Positions 26,931 through 36,390 of a stretch of 64,000 nt of DNA are shown in pieces. Position numbers and translations under genes: made by a program. This stretch comes from JBALVT01 sp036960305. GTDB taxonomy: Bacteria; Pseudomonadota; Gammaproteobacteria; Pseudomonadales; Halieaceae. The notes beneath the pieces were generated by a model. It ran no database searches. It worked only from the letters and a program-made list of their open reading frames with translations, and was not told where the DNA came from. The DNA lies in assembly GCA_036960305.1 (NCBI GenBank), contig JBALWA010000001.1:176483-240482 (forward strand), read 5' to 3'. Position 1 is the first letter of the stretch; each line of letters starts with the position of its first letter.

Positions 26931-28487
26931 TCACGCAGCCCCGGGGTTCTTCTCGACGACCTCTGCGGTAAATTGTTCCCGTAAAACCCGCTTCAATATT
27001 TTTCCGGATGGGTTGCGCGGGATACTCTCTGCGAACACCACTTTTCTGGGCAATTTATACCGCGACAGTTTTTCGCCGCAGTATTCGATGATTGCCTGTT
27101 CATCAAGTACATCATCGTTTTTCACCAGAATGGCGCAGACCGTCTCACCCCATTTTTCATCGGGTAGGCCTATGACTGCCACTTCCAACACGGACTCGTG
27201 CGACAGAATCACATTCTCTACTTCCGCGGGATAAATATTTTCACCGCCGGAAATAATCATATCCTTGATTCTGTCCTTGATAAAGATAAAGCCCTCATCG
27301 TCGATTTCAGCAATATCCCCTGTGCAAAACCAACCGTCGTCGTAGGCCTCCTCGGTGGCATCGGGGCGGTTCCAGTACTCCTTCATCATATGCGGCGCCT
27401 TCAGTAGGATTTCGCCGGTACCAACACTGGAACGTTTGCCGTGGGCATCGCGAATGCACAGGTCGGTGAACATGGTGGCCTTGCCCGCAGAGCCAATCTT
27501 GCGCAGTGCGTCCTCGTTCATCAACATACAGCCACCGCCGCCGGACTCGGTCAGGGCATAGCCCTGTATGACTTCCATTCCCTTGTCATTGTAAAGCCGG
27601 GTGAGCGTTTCAGGCATCGGTGCGGCGCCGGTGATGAAGAAGCGGAAGTCCGGAGCGTCCAGTTGTTCGAATTCGGGAACCTGACGCATAAAGTTGAGAA
27701 TCGCTGGAACGGAGGCTCCTATGGTTATTTTTTCCTCAACGAGCAACTTCCAGAACTCGGATGGGTCGAAATCCGGCATCGACACCAGCGTAACACCGCG
27801 CACTGCGCAGAACAGCACGGCGGTCAGTGCAGCGACATGAAACATGGGAAGCGGAAGCAGTATTCGATCCCGGTATCGGACTTCGACGGTACTGGCCCAG
27901 CACAGGCCTGCCCACATTATGGATTCATGGCTGTGAACGACCCCTTTGGGTGAGCCCGTGGTGCCAGAGGTGTACATGATGAACAGATTGTCCTCGTCTC
28001 CCCCGGAAATTATTGGTTCCCCATCTGATGCGCTGGAGAGCTTGGTCGCGAGACCTTCTTCTCCCTCAAGCCCGTCGTCAGTTGTTTGCAGGTAGCATCC
28101 AATGGTCAGGGGGTGTTCATCACTGGTTTTTATGTTGGCAACCGTGTCTGCGAACTCGGGGTCGAATATAAGAATATTGGTTCCGCTGTCGGACAGGATA
28201 AATAACAGTTCGCTGGCGGTCAGTCGTGTATTCAGTGGTACTACAACCAGTCCCAGCTTTGCGGCACCGTAAAATAGTGCAGTGAATTCAATGCTGTTAT
28301 GCATTAGCAATGCGACGCGGTCGCCCTGTTTAACGCCTAGCTCGGACAGCGTGTTAGCGCATTGGTTGGCGAGGCGATTCAAGTCTGCCCAGCTGGCCCG
28401 AGTATCCGTGGACGGTTCAACAAAAGCCTCTACATTTGTGGATACTGTGGCGCGTTGTTTTAACATCAAGCCAATATTTGTCATCAT
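26931..28487 (-). CDS. acyl-CoA synthetase (AMP-forming, FadD-like)
   Basis: 518 residues. Activates a carboxylic acid to its CoA thioester through an acyl-AMP. P-loop-like motif YTSGTTGSPKGVVHSH, A5-type GYALTESGG, A7 DGWFCTGDIAEIDDEGFI, hinge KDRIKDMIISGGENIYPAEVE and the catalytic lysine in NPSGKILKRVLRE are all seen. Two adjacent ATGs (28487, 28484) follow a GGAGAC element. Likely feeds the dehydrogenases or the wax-ester synthases that flank it; a fatty or steroid acid is a reasonable but unproven substrate. Confidence 0.93.
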   Translation of the reverse strand: MMTNIGLMLKQRATVSTNVEAFVEPSTDTRASWADLNRLANQCANTLSELGVKQGDRVALLMHNSIEFTALFYGAAKLGLVVVPLNTRLTASELLFILSDSGTNILIFDPEFADTVANIKTSDEHPLTIGCYLQTTDDGLEGEEGLATKLSSASDGEPIISGGDEDNLFIMYTSGTTGSPKGVVHSHESIMWAGLCWASTVEVRYRDRILLPLPMFHVAALTAVLFCAVRGVTLVSMPDFDPSEFWKLLVEEKITIGASVPAILNFMRQVPEFEQLDAPDFRFFITGAAPMPETLTRLYNDKGMEVIQGYALTESGGGGCMLMNEDALRKIGSAGKATMFTDLCIRDAHGKRSSVGTGEILLKAPHMMKEYWNRPDATEEAYDDGWFCTGDIAEIDDEGFIFIKDRIKDMIISGGENIYPAEVENVILSHESVLEVAVIGLPDEKWGETVCAILVKNDDVLDEQAIIEYCGEKLSRYKLPRKVVFAESIPRNPSGKILKRVLREQFTAEVVEKNPGAA

Positions 28488-28518
28488 TTTGTCGTAGTCT
28501 CCGTGTATATTTGGTTTG

Positions 28519-29931
28519 TCACTGAGTCAGGCTTTTTTTTCGTTTTGCTGCTGGTTTTGACTTGATGGTTGATTTCTTCAGCTCCTCGAAACTCTGCTGG
28601 ATATACTCTATCAACTTATAGGGCTCATTCACTGCCTCGGGTGCGGCGCCCACCGCCAGGCAAATGGCCTTGTTCACGCTGGCGAAGGTAACGTTTAGCC
28701 CCCCACCGGGGGGCACGATAGGCAGGCCCTGGAAGGCGACCATGGGTACGCCGCCCATATACAGTTGTTCCTGGGGCCCCACCATGTTGGAGATGACCAG
28801 GTTGGCGCTGGGGATCTTTTCGAATGCGGTGGAAAAGTCAGGCAGTGTCGCGCTACCGAAAATGAACAGGGAGTAAAACTGCCGAACTGAAATGGGTAAT
28901 TGGCCGCTTTTATCTTTTACTGTTTGAATGGAGTTGTGAACCTGATCCAGGCGCTTGCCGACTTTGGCCTTCGGATCTCCCATCGGTACCAACTGAACAA
29001 TGGCCTGATTGCCTGAGGAACCCTGATCAGCTGTGCGTATGGACATTGCCATCAGACTGACTAGCGGTACATCGATACTCTTACCCTGGTTCCGAAGATA
29101 ATGATGCAAGGCATCGTCGATGATGGCTGTAACCACGTCATTAACGGTAGTTCCTGTTTTTTTAGAGATAGCCTTAACCTGGGCCAGTGGAATCTCACAG
29201 TTCGCATAACGTCTTGCTGAGGACTGCGCGGTCTGATTGAAAATCGTCCGTTTCGCGCCAAAGGGCAACGCCGATTTCGTTGGCTTCAGGTTCAGAGCCT
29301 GGGCGCTCATGTTTGCGATTTCATGACTCGCACTGCGAAAATCTGCGGGTAGGGTGCTGAGCTTTGATAACAACTTTTTCAGTTGTGGCTCACTGGCACG
29401 GGAGCGCTTTCCCTTTGGTGCTTTCTCGGAAGAGGGCGTCCAGATGGCGCGAATAGACTTGTCCTGCGCCGTGTCATTCATGGCATTGCGAAACATCTTA
29501 AGTGCGCCACCACCATCAATCAGCGCGTGGTGTACCTTGATCATGACAGCGCAGTGATTGCCTTCGATACCATCGATGATGTAGCACTCCCACAGAGGCT
29601 GGTCCCGGTCAAGCAGTGGCGTATTGAGGAATGAGATCAATTCATAGAACTGCTTTAGCGTACCGGGGGCCGGCACGGCGAGGTGGCGTACGTGGTAGTC
29701 CAGGTCTGGTTGGACCTTCTGCCAGGAGGCCACATTTTTTCCCAACCACTTCAGCTTCTGGTTGAAAGGTGCCGTGACTTCGCCGTTGCGGTAGGTATCC
29801 ACGACCCTGGCCGCGAAACTCTGCTTTTGACGCGCGGGAACCTTGAACATTTGATAGGCAGTCATGTGCATTTGGCGACTGCTGTTTTCCAGCAACAGAA
29901 AGGCCATATCCATGGGTTTTAAACTGCTCAT
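28519..29931 (-). CDS. wax ester synthase/diacylglycerol acyltransferase (copy 1)
   Basis: 470 residues. Transfers acyl groups from acyl-CoA to fatty alcohols or diacylglycerol for storage lipid. Catalytic motif HHALIDGG (HHxxxDG) near residue 135; the C-terminal domain has NLVISNMVGPQEQLYMGG, similar to the conserved NVPGP region. The C-terminus is strongly basic (KKSTIKSKPAAKRKK). Its start overlaps the stop of copy 2 by four bases, so both are translated from one message, copy 2 first. Confidence 0.93.
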   Translation of the reverse strand: MSSLKPMDMAFLLLENSSRQMHMTAYQMFKVPARQKQSFAARVVDTYRNGEVTAPFNQKLKWLGKNVASWQKVQPDLDYHVRHLAVPAPGTLKQFYELISFLNTPLLDRDQPLWECYIIDGIEGNHCAVMIKVHHALIDGGGALKMFRNAMNDTAQDKSIRAIWTPSSEKAPKGKRSRASEPQLKKLLSKLSTLPADFRSASHEIANMSAQALNLKPTKSALPFGAKRTIFNQTAQSSARRYANCEIPLAQVKAISKKTGTTVNDVVTAIIDDALHHYLRNQGKSIDVPLVSLMAMSIRTADQGSSGNQAIVQLVPMGDPKAKVGKRLDQVHNSIQTVKDKSGQLPISVRQFYSLFIFGSATLPDFSTAFEKIPSANLVISNMVGPQEQLYMGGVPMVAFQGLPIVPPGGGLNVTFASVNKAICLAVGAAPEAVNEPYKLIEYIQQSFEELKKSTIKSKPAAKRKKSLTQ

Positions 29932-31355
29932 ACTTTTACCTTGTCTTGTGTTTCGATATTTGGGATCAAAGAGAGCAATTGCTCGAGCTCATCTGCAAAA
30001 TACGCAAAAAGTTTCCAGCCGTCGGGCAACACTTTCTTGTCTGCGAGAATGCATAGATTAACGTTCTCACAATAACTCCACATTGTCATATTCAGGCAGG
30101 TTCCATCTACTATTTGACCGGTCGAAAACCAATTGTCTAACCTGTATTTACCCAGATAGAGCGGTTCGCGAGGGCCTGGGACATTGGACAGAGCTACATT
30201 GGCGAACAGGCTCAGGCTCCCTCTCTTTTTTTCTCGCAACCACCAACTGAATGCTTTCACTGACCAGGGGGGTAGTATCTTCATTATCGCGCCGAAGTCT
30301 GCGTTCATCTCCACCATTTGTTTCAGATGTTCCTTCATTTCACCTGCGGCCCTGTGACTGGCGTGCAGTCGCTGCAGCGGATCTTCGATGTCAGTGTGCA
30401 ACCAGCAATAGTCCATGGTGACAAAGTTTCCGATGCCCTCCATGCCCTCGGGTCGTTTTCCCGCGAAGGGTGTGGCTGCGATCAGAGGGCTCTGGTCCGG
30501 ATTATAGTCCCCATCCAGAAACAGGCGCCGGATTGCCCCTGCGGCGCAGCAGAGAAATACGTCATTTATGGTTACCTCCAGTCCTCTGGAGACTTTTTTA
30601 AAGTTCTCGATGGGCATACGATCACAGACGAAGGTTCGTCCGTAGCTCAACACCTCATTGATCGGTGTCTGTTTCATCATTCCCGGCGCGGGGTGTGGAG
30701 GTTTGCCGGCACTGATATAGCGTTTCTCCAAGGCCTTCTTTTGCCTGAGGCCACTGATCACTTTAGGGAGGTTCTTGAGAACGACCCCTGGCCAGTCGGC
30801 TATGGCAAGCCACAGCTGTCTGGCCCAGGAGGGCGGATGGTCCGGGTTCCACTCCGGCGCGGTTTCCGGGGAATGCCCCGGGGACTTATTGTAGAGCTGT
30901 TCAAGCCCATAAGAGGCGCCAACGCCGTCTACATAGGCGTGGTGTAGCATAGTCACAATTGCGACCTTCCCGTGTTCGAGTCCTTCGACTACCCAACATT
31001 TCCACAGTGGTCGACTGCGATCAAGTTGGTAGGCATAGGCTAAACCCATAAATTCGCACAGGGTCTTGTGGTCACCGGGTGCCGGGCAGGCGATGTGCCG
31101 TATATGAAAATCCAGGTTAAAGTCCGGATCTTCAATCCATAGTGGATGATTAATCCCCAGCGGGGCGGGCAAGTACTTCCAGCGAAGCATGGGAATCAGA
31201 TGTATGCGATCCTCGAAATCCCTGTGGAGCTTCTCATATGACCATCCATCGGGGTCCGTTGAAGGGTCCAATATCGCAACTTTGAATGTGTGCATGTAGG
31301 CTTTTGGCGTCTCAAAAGCCAGCATGAAGGCATCCGCACCTCCCAACCTTATCAT
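29928..31355 (-). CDS. wax ester synthase/diacylglycerol acyltransferase (copy 2)
   Basis: 475 residues, same family as its neighbour but clearly diverged. Catalytic HHAYVDGVGAS near residue 135 and FANVALSNVPGPREPLYLGKY in the second domain are intact. N-terminus begins IRLGGADAFMLAFE. It is the upstream gene of the pair and is transcribed away from plsB, with about 124 bases between the two starts. Two diverged copies suggest different acceptor or chain-length preference rather than simple gene dosage. Confidence 0.93.
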   Translation of the reverse strand: MIRLGGADAFMLAFETPKAYMHTFKVAILDPSTDPDGWSYEKLHRDFEDRIHLIPMLRWKYLPAPLGINHPLWIEDPDFNLDFHIRHIACPAPGDHKTLCEFMGLAYAYQLDRSRPLWKCWVVEGLEHGKVAIVTMLHHAYVDGVGASYGLEQLYNKSPGHSPETAPEWNPDHPPSWARQLWLAIADWPGVVLKNLPKVISGLRQKKALEKRYISAGKPPHPAPGMMKQTPINEVLSYGRTFVCDRMPIENFKKVSRGLEVTINDVFLCCAAGAIRRLFLDGDYNPDQSPLIAATPFAGKRPEGMEGIGNFVTMDYCWLHTDIEDPLQRLHASHRAAGEMKEHLKQMVEMNADFGAIMKILPPWSVKAFSWWLREKKRGSLSLFANVALSNVPGPREPLYLGKYRLDNWFSTGQIVDGTCLNMTMWSYCENVNLCILADKKVLPDGWKLFAYFADELEQLLSLIPNIETQDKVKV

Positions 31356-31479
31356 TTAGCAGCTCCAGGCTAACGTGAACAGCAGCCTCTCAATGATAGC
31401 TCAGTTGATAGGCATATCAAGGCTGCCCCTGCCTCTATCACCAAAGCTCATCAACTGTGTGACAACAGGAGGAGCAATA

Positions 31480-34029
31480 TTGTATTGTCTACCCATGAAT
31501 GATCGAAAGTCAGGGTTACGGGCGCGAAATGGTTGTGGGTATGAGCAAGCGCCTGGAGTACGACTGAGGTTTCGTTCTGTTTTCCAATCCCTGCGTCTCA
31601 GCTGGTATCTGTTCTTGCGCGCCATTCTCCACATCTGGGTACGTGGAAAGGTCTTTCCAGAACCTCTACAGCAGTCAGGTATTAATCCCGATAAGGCCGT
31701 CTGTTACCTTATGGACACTTATGCTCTGTCCTCTCTATTGGTGTTGGATAGGGCCTGCGAGTCGAGTGGTCTTGGCAGGCCACTCTATGGGATTGACGGC
31801 GCATCCGACCTGGATGCTCGCGCTTGGGCGGCGCTGCGCCGACTGAGAGGTATCCTGATCCGGCGCCACAGCAGTCGGCGAAGCCCGGTCATGATAGAAA
31901 ATCTTGTACAGCACGCCCTTGAACACCCACGATTTGAAGTGCAACTGGTGCCTGTTTCAATATTGATAGGCCGCGCGCCAGACAAGGAAAAATCGCTGAC
32001 CAAGATACTGTTTACCGAAGGCTGGGATGTAGGCGGTAGACTGCGCCGGCTTCTAGGCACGATTATCAATGGTCGTGACAGCTGTGTGTACCTGGGAACG
32101 CCGCTTTCACTGCGCGCACTGGTGGATGAAAAGTCTGACGGTGGCATTGCGGCACGGAAAATATATCGTCTGGCCCGTACCCAATTGCGGCAAACCCGGG
32201 AGGCAGCAATTGGACCGGACCTGTCCCATCGTCGCACGCTCATTGATCAGATTGTTAAGGGCGATCGTGTCCAGGCTGCCATAGAAGCAAAATCGAAATC
32301 TGATAATGTCGATGTAGAAAAGCTAAAGCTTGAGGCCGAAAATTCGGTGCGGGAAATTGCAGCTAACTACTCCTATGCTGTAATTCGTTTTAGTGATGTG
32401 GTGCTCACATGGATCTGGAACAAACTGTATGACGGAGTAAAACTCAATCACTTTGACGATTTTGACGTTACCTCCAGTGGTAAGACGATCATCTATGTTC
32501 CCTGCCACCGCAGCCATATCGACTATATGTTGATGTCCTATTTGCTGTACAGGAACGGACACGTACCCCCCCATATCGCGGCTGGGGATAATCTCAACCT
32601 GCCTGGCCTGGGGTCATTCCTGCGAAGAGCAGGTGCTTTTTTTCTCCGCAGGAGTTTCTCTGGGGACAAGCTGTACGCCGCGGTGTTTGATGAATACCTC
32701 TCAGTGATATTGGCCAGGGGTGTGTCTGTGGAATATTTCATCGAGGGAGGGCGATCGAGAACCGGCAGGCTACTACCACCCAAGGCGGGCATGCTACAAA
32801 TGACGGTGCTAGCCTATTTGCGTGCACCAAAGAAACCTATCGTCTTCCAGCCGGTCTATATCGGCTACGAGCGTTTGGTCGAAGGGCAGTCTTATAATTC
32901 CGAGCTCGGTGGCAAGCAGAAGAAATCGGAATCCCTGACGGACTTATTCGGTCTATTCGGGATACTTCGACGAAAGTACGGCGAAGTGCATGTCAATTTT
33001 GGCGAGCCCATCTATCTGGACTCGCTGCTGGACGCCCACGGCCCAAACTGGAAAGAGGATACGGGAGATAAACCGGGGTGGCTTCCCGGCCTGGTAGAGG
33101 AGTTGTCCACATCAATCATGACCCGTATAAATGCGGCGGCAGATGTTAACCCGATTAACCTGCTGGCAGTCTGCCTGTTGGCCGCAGCCAAACATGCACT
33201 GCCCCGGGAGGATCTGCTGTGCCAATTACAGCTCTGTCTGAATATTCTAAATAGCTCTTCGACACCGGGTAAAATTACGGTTACCGATCTGAGCCCCGTG
33301 GAAATTGTGGACTATGGAAAGAACCTGGGTGTCATCGAAGAGCGGGATCACAGCCTGGGCAGTATTGTCGTGGTCGCTGAAAAGTCAGCAGTTCTACTCA
33401 CCTATTTTCGCAACAATGTTGCCCACCTGTTTGCACTGCCTTCTTTCCTGGCCAGTTGTTTTCTGGTTCGCCGTGAACTTTCCAGATCGCGGGTGTTAGG
33501 CCTGTTTTCTTTTACTTATACTTTTTTGAAGAGGGAACTGTTTTTGCCCTGGAGCAAGAAAGAGGCGAATGAGGTGCTGGAGGACTACATTGCCTTGTTC
33601 GTCTCAATGGGGCTGGTATCCGGGGATCGTACGCTCAAGAGGGCGAGTGGAGGTAGTCAGGCTGCTGCCAGCCTCGGTCTGATGGGTCGCGGATTGTTGC
33701 AGACATTTGAACGTTACTTCATTACGATTTCGGTTCTTGTCGCCAAAGGGTCCGATGTTTTGTCTGCCAGCGAACTGGAGAGGCAGTGCATCCTCTACGC
33801 ACAGCGCATATCCATGCTTCACGAGTTCGATGCTCCGGAGTTTTACGATAAAACACTGTTTCGTCAATTTATCGCCAATCTTTTGGACGCAGGCTTTTTG
33901 GTAGAGAGCGATCTGGGTATGCTGCAATTTGACGAGACACTGGAATCGATAGCAGAGGGATCGAGGCTGGTTATGAGTACAGAGCTACGCCATGGAATTC
34001 TTCAGGTGGCTTCAGGGAGCGCGACCTAA
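31480..34029 (+). CDS. plsB: glycerol-3-phosphate 1-O-acyltransferase PlsB
   Basis: Inner-membrane enzyme making lysophosphatidate, first step of phospholipid and triacylglycerol synthesis. The TTG at 31480 is chosen because AGGAGGAG (31467-31474) lies six bases upstream; ATG 31495 and an upstream GTG at 31375 are alternatives. From 31480 the protein is 849 residues, close to E. coli PlsB (about 807). The acyltransferase motif HRSHID (His343-Asp348) and FIEGGRSRTGRL are intact, followed by FQPVYIGYERLVEG. Divergent from the WS/DGAT pair, consistent with a storage-lipid locus. Confidence 0.94.
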   Translation: MYCLPMNDRKSGLRARNGCGYEQAPGVRLRFRSVFQSLRLSWYLFLRAILHIWVRGKVFPEPLQQSGINPDKAVCYLMDTYALSSLLVLDRACESSGLGRPLYGIDGASDLDARAWAALRRLRGILIRRHSSRRSPVMIENLVQHALEHPRFEVQLVPVSILIGRAPDKEKSLTKILFTEGWDVGGRLRRLLGTIINGRDSCVYLGTPLSLRALVDEKSDGGIAARKIYRLARTQLRQTREAAIGPDLSHRRTLIDQIVKGDRVQAAIEAKSKSDNVDVEKLKLEAENSVREIAANYSYAVIRFSDVVLTWIWNKLYDGVKLNHFDDFDVTSSGKTIIYVPCHRSHIDYMLMSYLLYRNGHVPPHIAAGDNLNLPGLGSFLRRAGAFFLRRSFSGDKLYAAVFDEYLSVILARGVSVEYFIEGGRSRTGRLLPPKAGMLQMTVLAYLRAPKKPIVFQPVYIGYERLVEGQSYNSELGGKQKKSESLTDLFGLFGILRRKYGEVHVNFGEPIYLDSLLDAHGPNWKEDTGDKPGWLPGLVEELSTSIMTRINAAADVNPINLLAVCLLAAAKHALPREDLLCQLQLCLNILNSSSTPGKITVTDLSPVEIVDYGKNLGVIEERDHSLGSIVVVAEKSAVLLTYFRNNVAHLFALPSFLASCFLVRRELSRSRVLGLFSFTYTFLKRELFLPWSKKEANEVLEDYIALFVSMGLVSGDRTLKRASGGSQAAASLGLMGRGLLQTFERYFITISVLVAKGSDVLSASELERQCILYAQRISMLHEFDAPEFYDKTLFRQFIANLLDAGFLVESDLGMLQFDETLESIAEGSRLVMSTELRHGILQVASGSAT

Positions 34030-34072
34030 AGCCTATCAGGTGGTCTGATGCTATGGCAGGTTTCCGGCAGGG

Positions 34073-35146
34073 CTATTGTGACTCGATCAGGGTCACTTCG
34101 AACTGTTTGTCGGTGTCGCCACGTCGAGTCTTTATATCCACGGTATCGCCGGGCTCCAACCTCTCAAGAATACTGAGGTAGTCGTCATTGGTGCGTACGG
34201 CAGTGTCATTGACGTGCGTGACGACGTCTCCCAGTACGATCTCTCCCCTGGCGTTGCGCTGGGCACCGATCAGCCCAGCCTGCTGGGCCGGCAGCCCGGG
34301 GTAGACTCGTACCACGGGTATGCCACTTATACGATAGCGCTGAACCCAGCGGTCACTGGCCAGTTCCAGGCCGATCATGGGCCTGAGGATTCGGCCGTAA
34401 CTGATTAACTGCGGCACGACATCCCGAACCGTGTTGACGGGGATCGCAAACCCGATGCCCGCACTGGCGCCGCTGGGGCTGTAGATGGCGGTATTCACTC
34501 CCACCAGTTGTCCCAGGGAATTCAGCAGTGGGCCACCGGAATTACCGGGATTGATGGCCGCGTCCGTCTGTATAACGCCGCGAATTTTTCGATTGCTGGG
34601 GGCTTTTATCTCCCGGCCCAGAGCACTGACCACACCCGTGGTTAGCGTGGTATCCAGACCAAAGGGGTTGCCGATAGCCAGTACTTTTCGGCCCACGGAA
34701 AGCTCAGAAGAATCGCCCAGCGGCAGTGAGCTCAAGCCCTCGGGTGGGTCCTCTATTCGCAGCACCGCCAGGTCCTTTTCCGGCGCCACGCCGATGATTT
34801 CGGCATCGAATTCTGTTTGATCCTGGAAGGTGACTGTCAGGCGATGGGCACCGGCGATCACATGGTAGTTGGTGACGATCAGGCCGTTGTTATCCCATAC
34901 AAAACCGGTTCCCGAGCCTCTGGGGATCTCCTGAATATCCAGGCTGAAGAAGTTGCGTCGCAGGGCCTTATTGGTGACAAAGACCACCGCCGGACTGGCC
35001 TTGCGAAAAATTTCGGTACTGTTGGCCTCATCCTCTGTGGCAAACGTGAGGTAGTCGACTTCACTGGCATTGACCGGGCTGCAGCCAGCCCACAACAGAA
35101 GGAAAAGTTGTGTAACTATCTCTAACCGAAATCGCCCTACAATCAT
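34073..35146 (-). CDS. HtrA/DegS-like serine protease with one PDZ domain
   Basis: 357 residues, family S1C, in the periplasm. The catalytic triad is seen: His in NYHVIAGA, Asp in EKDLAVLRIE and Ser in INPGNSGGPLLNS. One PDZ domain follows (about 260-355, GLIGAQRNARGEIVLGDVVTHVND). The N-terminus has a hydrophobic stretch ending LLLWAGCSP; this resembles a lipobox but Trp at -3 is unusual, so it may be a lipoprotein or a Sec substrate. Single PDZ suits a regulatory DegS/AlgW role, but the LA loop and context do not prove it. Start overlaps the DUF1499 gene stop by four bases. Confidence 0.9.
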   Translation of the reverse strand: MIVGRFRLEIVTQLFLLLWAGCSPVNASEVDYLTFATEDEANSTEIFRKASPAVVFVTNKALRRNFFSLDIQEIPRGSGTGFVWDNNGLIVTNYHVIAGAHRLTVTFQDQTEFDAEIIGVAPEKDLAVLRIEDPPEGLSSLPLGDSSELSVGRKVLAIGNPFGLDTTLTTGVVSALGREIKAPSNRKIRGVIQTDAAINPGNSGGPLLNSLGQLVGVNTAIYSPSGASAGIGFAIPVNTVRDVVPQLISYGRILRPMIGLELASDRWVQRYRISGIPVVRVYPGLPAQQAGLIGAQRNARGEIVLGDVVTHVNDTAVRTNDDYLSILERLEPGDTVDIKTRRGDTDKQFEVTLIESQ

Positions 35147-35874
35147 GGCTTCCCCTGCTGCCGAAACTGGTGCTGAAACGCCTGAATACGTTTCGCATTT
35201 GCGCCCAGATCACCCAGACCCACTCGGGAAACAGAACGCGTGTCTATCAGGGTTTCATTTGAAGCGGAACGCAGGCGAATGACAATGTCATCCTTGAAAC
35301 CCATGATTGCCGTGGTATCAACCGCTTCAATTGTGCCATCGGCCGGGTCCTGATGGTAGACCTCCCATCCCAGTGCTTTCGCCGTCGCAAGGGCTATGGC
35401 AAAATTATCCTGCAGTGAACCCGCAGTGCGCAGGGTGGTCAGTTCCGGGTAGGACTGAACTTGCAGGGCAATGCTCTCAGGTTTTATTGCAAGGGGATTG
35501 GCGGCCTTGCCACGAATGGCCTCAGCTGCAGTGAAAACGGGCGGGTCTTGCGTGTTGGTGGTGATGTCGTGTATTCGTGGATAATCACCGCCTCCAGCGG
35601 CTAGAGAAACCAACAAGACGCTGCCGGGTAACGCCAGCAGTCCATTCTTAATGATATTGCCACGCCAGGGTTGAAAAGAGGGCAACAGCAGCAATGCGAT
35701 AAACAGGAGTAGAAGTAACGCGGCACCGGCGCTACTCAGAGCGAACAACATCAGGCCCTGCTGCCACAGACCGGAACGGACTGTGAGCACAGCCAGTGGC
35801 AATGCCAGCAACAGCGTTATTGCCAGATAGCCTCCCCAGGTAATTAGTCGCGGCATTGATTTGGGCTGGTTCAT
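35143..35874 (-). CDS. DUF1499 family membrane protein
   Basis: 243 residues. About three membrane helices in the first 105 residues (YLAITLLLALPLAVLTV; MLFALSSAGAALLLLLFIALLLL; LLALPGSVLLVSLAAGG), then a periplasmic-type DUF1499 domain with TAKALGWEVYHQDPADGTIEAV and the signature IDTRSVSRVGLGDLGANAKRI. The function of the family is unknown. It overlaps the HtrA-type gene by four bases, which suggests a shared envelope role. Confidence 0.85.
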   Translation of the reverse strand: MNQPKSMPRLITWGGYLAITLLLALPLAVLTVRSGLWQQGLMLFALSSAGAALLLLLFIALLLLPSFQPWRGNIIKNGLLALPGSVLLVSLAAGGGDYPRIHDITTNTQDPPVFTAAEAIRGKAANPLAIKPESIALQVQSYPELTTLRTAGSLQDNFAIALATAKALGWEVYHQDPADGTIEAVDTTAIMGFKDDIVIRLRSASNETLIDTRSVSRVGLGDLGANAKRIQAFQHQFRQQGKP

Positions 35875-35972
35875 AAAGGCATCCTTCCGATAATGGGACT
35901 TATCAGGATACTACTGATATTGCGGGCTGGCGAGAGAGATTCAGGCCGCCGTGCACCCGTTTTCCAGAGGTT

Positions 35973-36293
35973 TTACTCTGGTGCAGCGGTCTCGGGTTCT
36001 GCCGCCGCGGGAGTGCCGTCTTCCTGAGGTTCCTCCTCAGGTGTCTCCTGGGGAACCTCGGGCAGAGGAATATCACTGACTGCTACCATGGGTTCACCCT
36101 TGGGACCCAGCTCCGCCGCCAGGATTTCACCCCGTAGCTCGAAGTCCTTACTGCTGAGTTCGAAAAGCGTATTGCTGGCTTCGTCACGATTTTTCACCCG
36201 CACTACTGCCCGGGCATCTCTGCCATCCACCCAAGTCTTACTCTTGCCCCAAAAATGCCCCTGTTGGTTGCAGATAATAAATACATCATTCAT
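35973..36293 (-). CDS. small protein with Pro/Glu/Ala-rich tail, unknown function
   Basis: 106 residues. Not recognised. Residues 1-65 look folded (MNDVFIICNQQGHFWGKSK, then RAVVRVKNRDEASNTLFELSSK); the last 35 or so are low-complexity Pro, Glu and Ala (PEVPQETPEEEPQEDG). No signal peptide or membrane helix. It lies in a minus-strand run between the J-domain gene and the DUF1499 gene, with gaps of about 100 bases on each side. Confidence 0.6.
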   Translation of the reverse strand: MNDVFIICNQQGHFWGKSKTWVDGRDARAVVRVKNRDEASNTLFELSSKDFELRGEILAAELGPKGEPMVAVSDIPLPEVPQETPEEEPQEDGTPAAAEPETAAPE

Positions 36294-36346
36294 GTTGTTC
36301 GTCTAGTCTCCTGAGGAATCCAGCGGGCAGTGTAAGCATTTGTTTT

Positions 36347-36360
36347 CAGTGGCGCCACTG
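36347..36360. promoter_or_regulatory. 14-bp perfect palindrome, possible operator
   Basis: CAGTGGCGCCACTG is perfectly self-complementary with no loop, so it suits a dimeric DNA-binding protein better than an RNA hairpin. It lies in the 97-base gap between the J-domain gene and the small acidic-tailed gene, upstream of the latter. No T-run adjoins it on the transcribed strand. Confidence 0.4.
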
Positions 36361-36390
36361 CTAATGACCTCTGGCAAATATACCGCCTTT

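Noticed and set aside
30318..30947. Plus-strand open frame of 209 codons
   Set aside because: Opposite the second WS/DGAT gene, which has the HHxxxDG motif.
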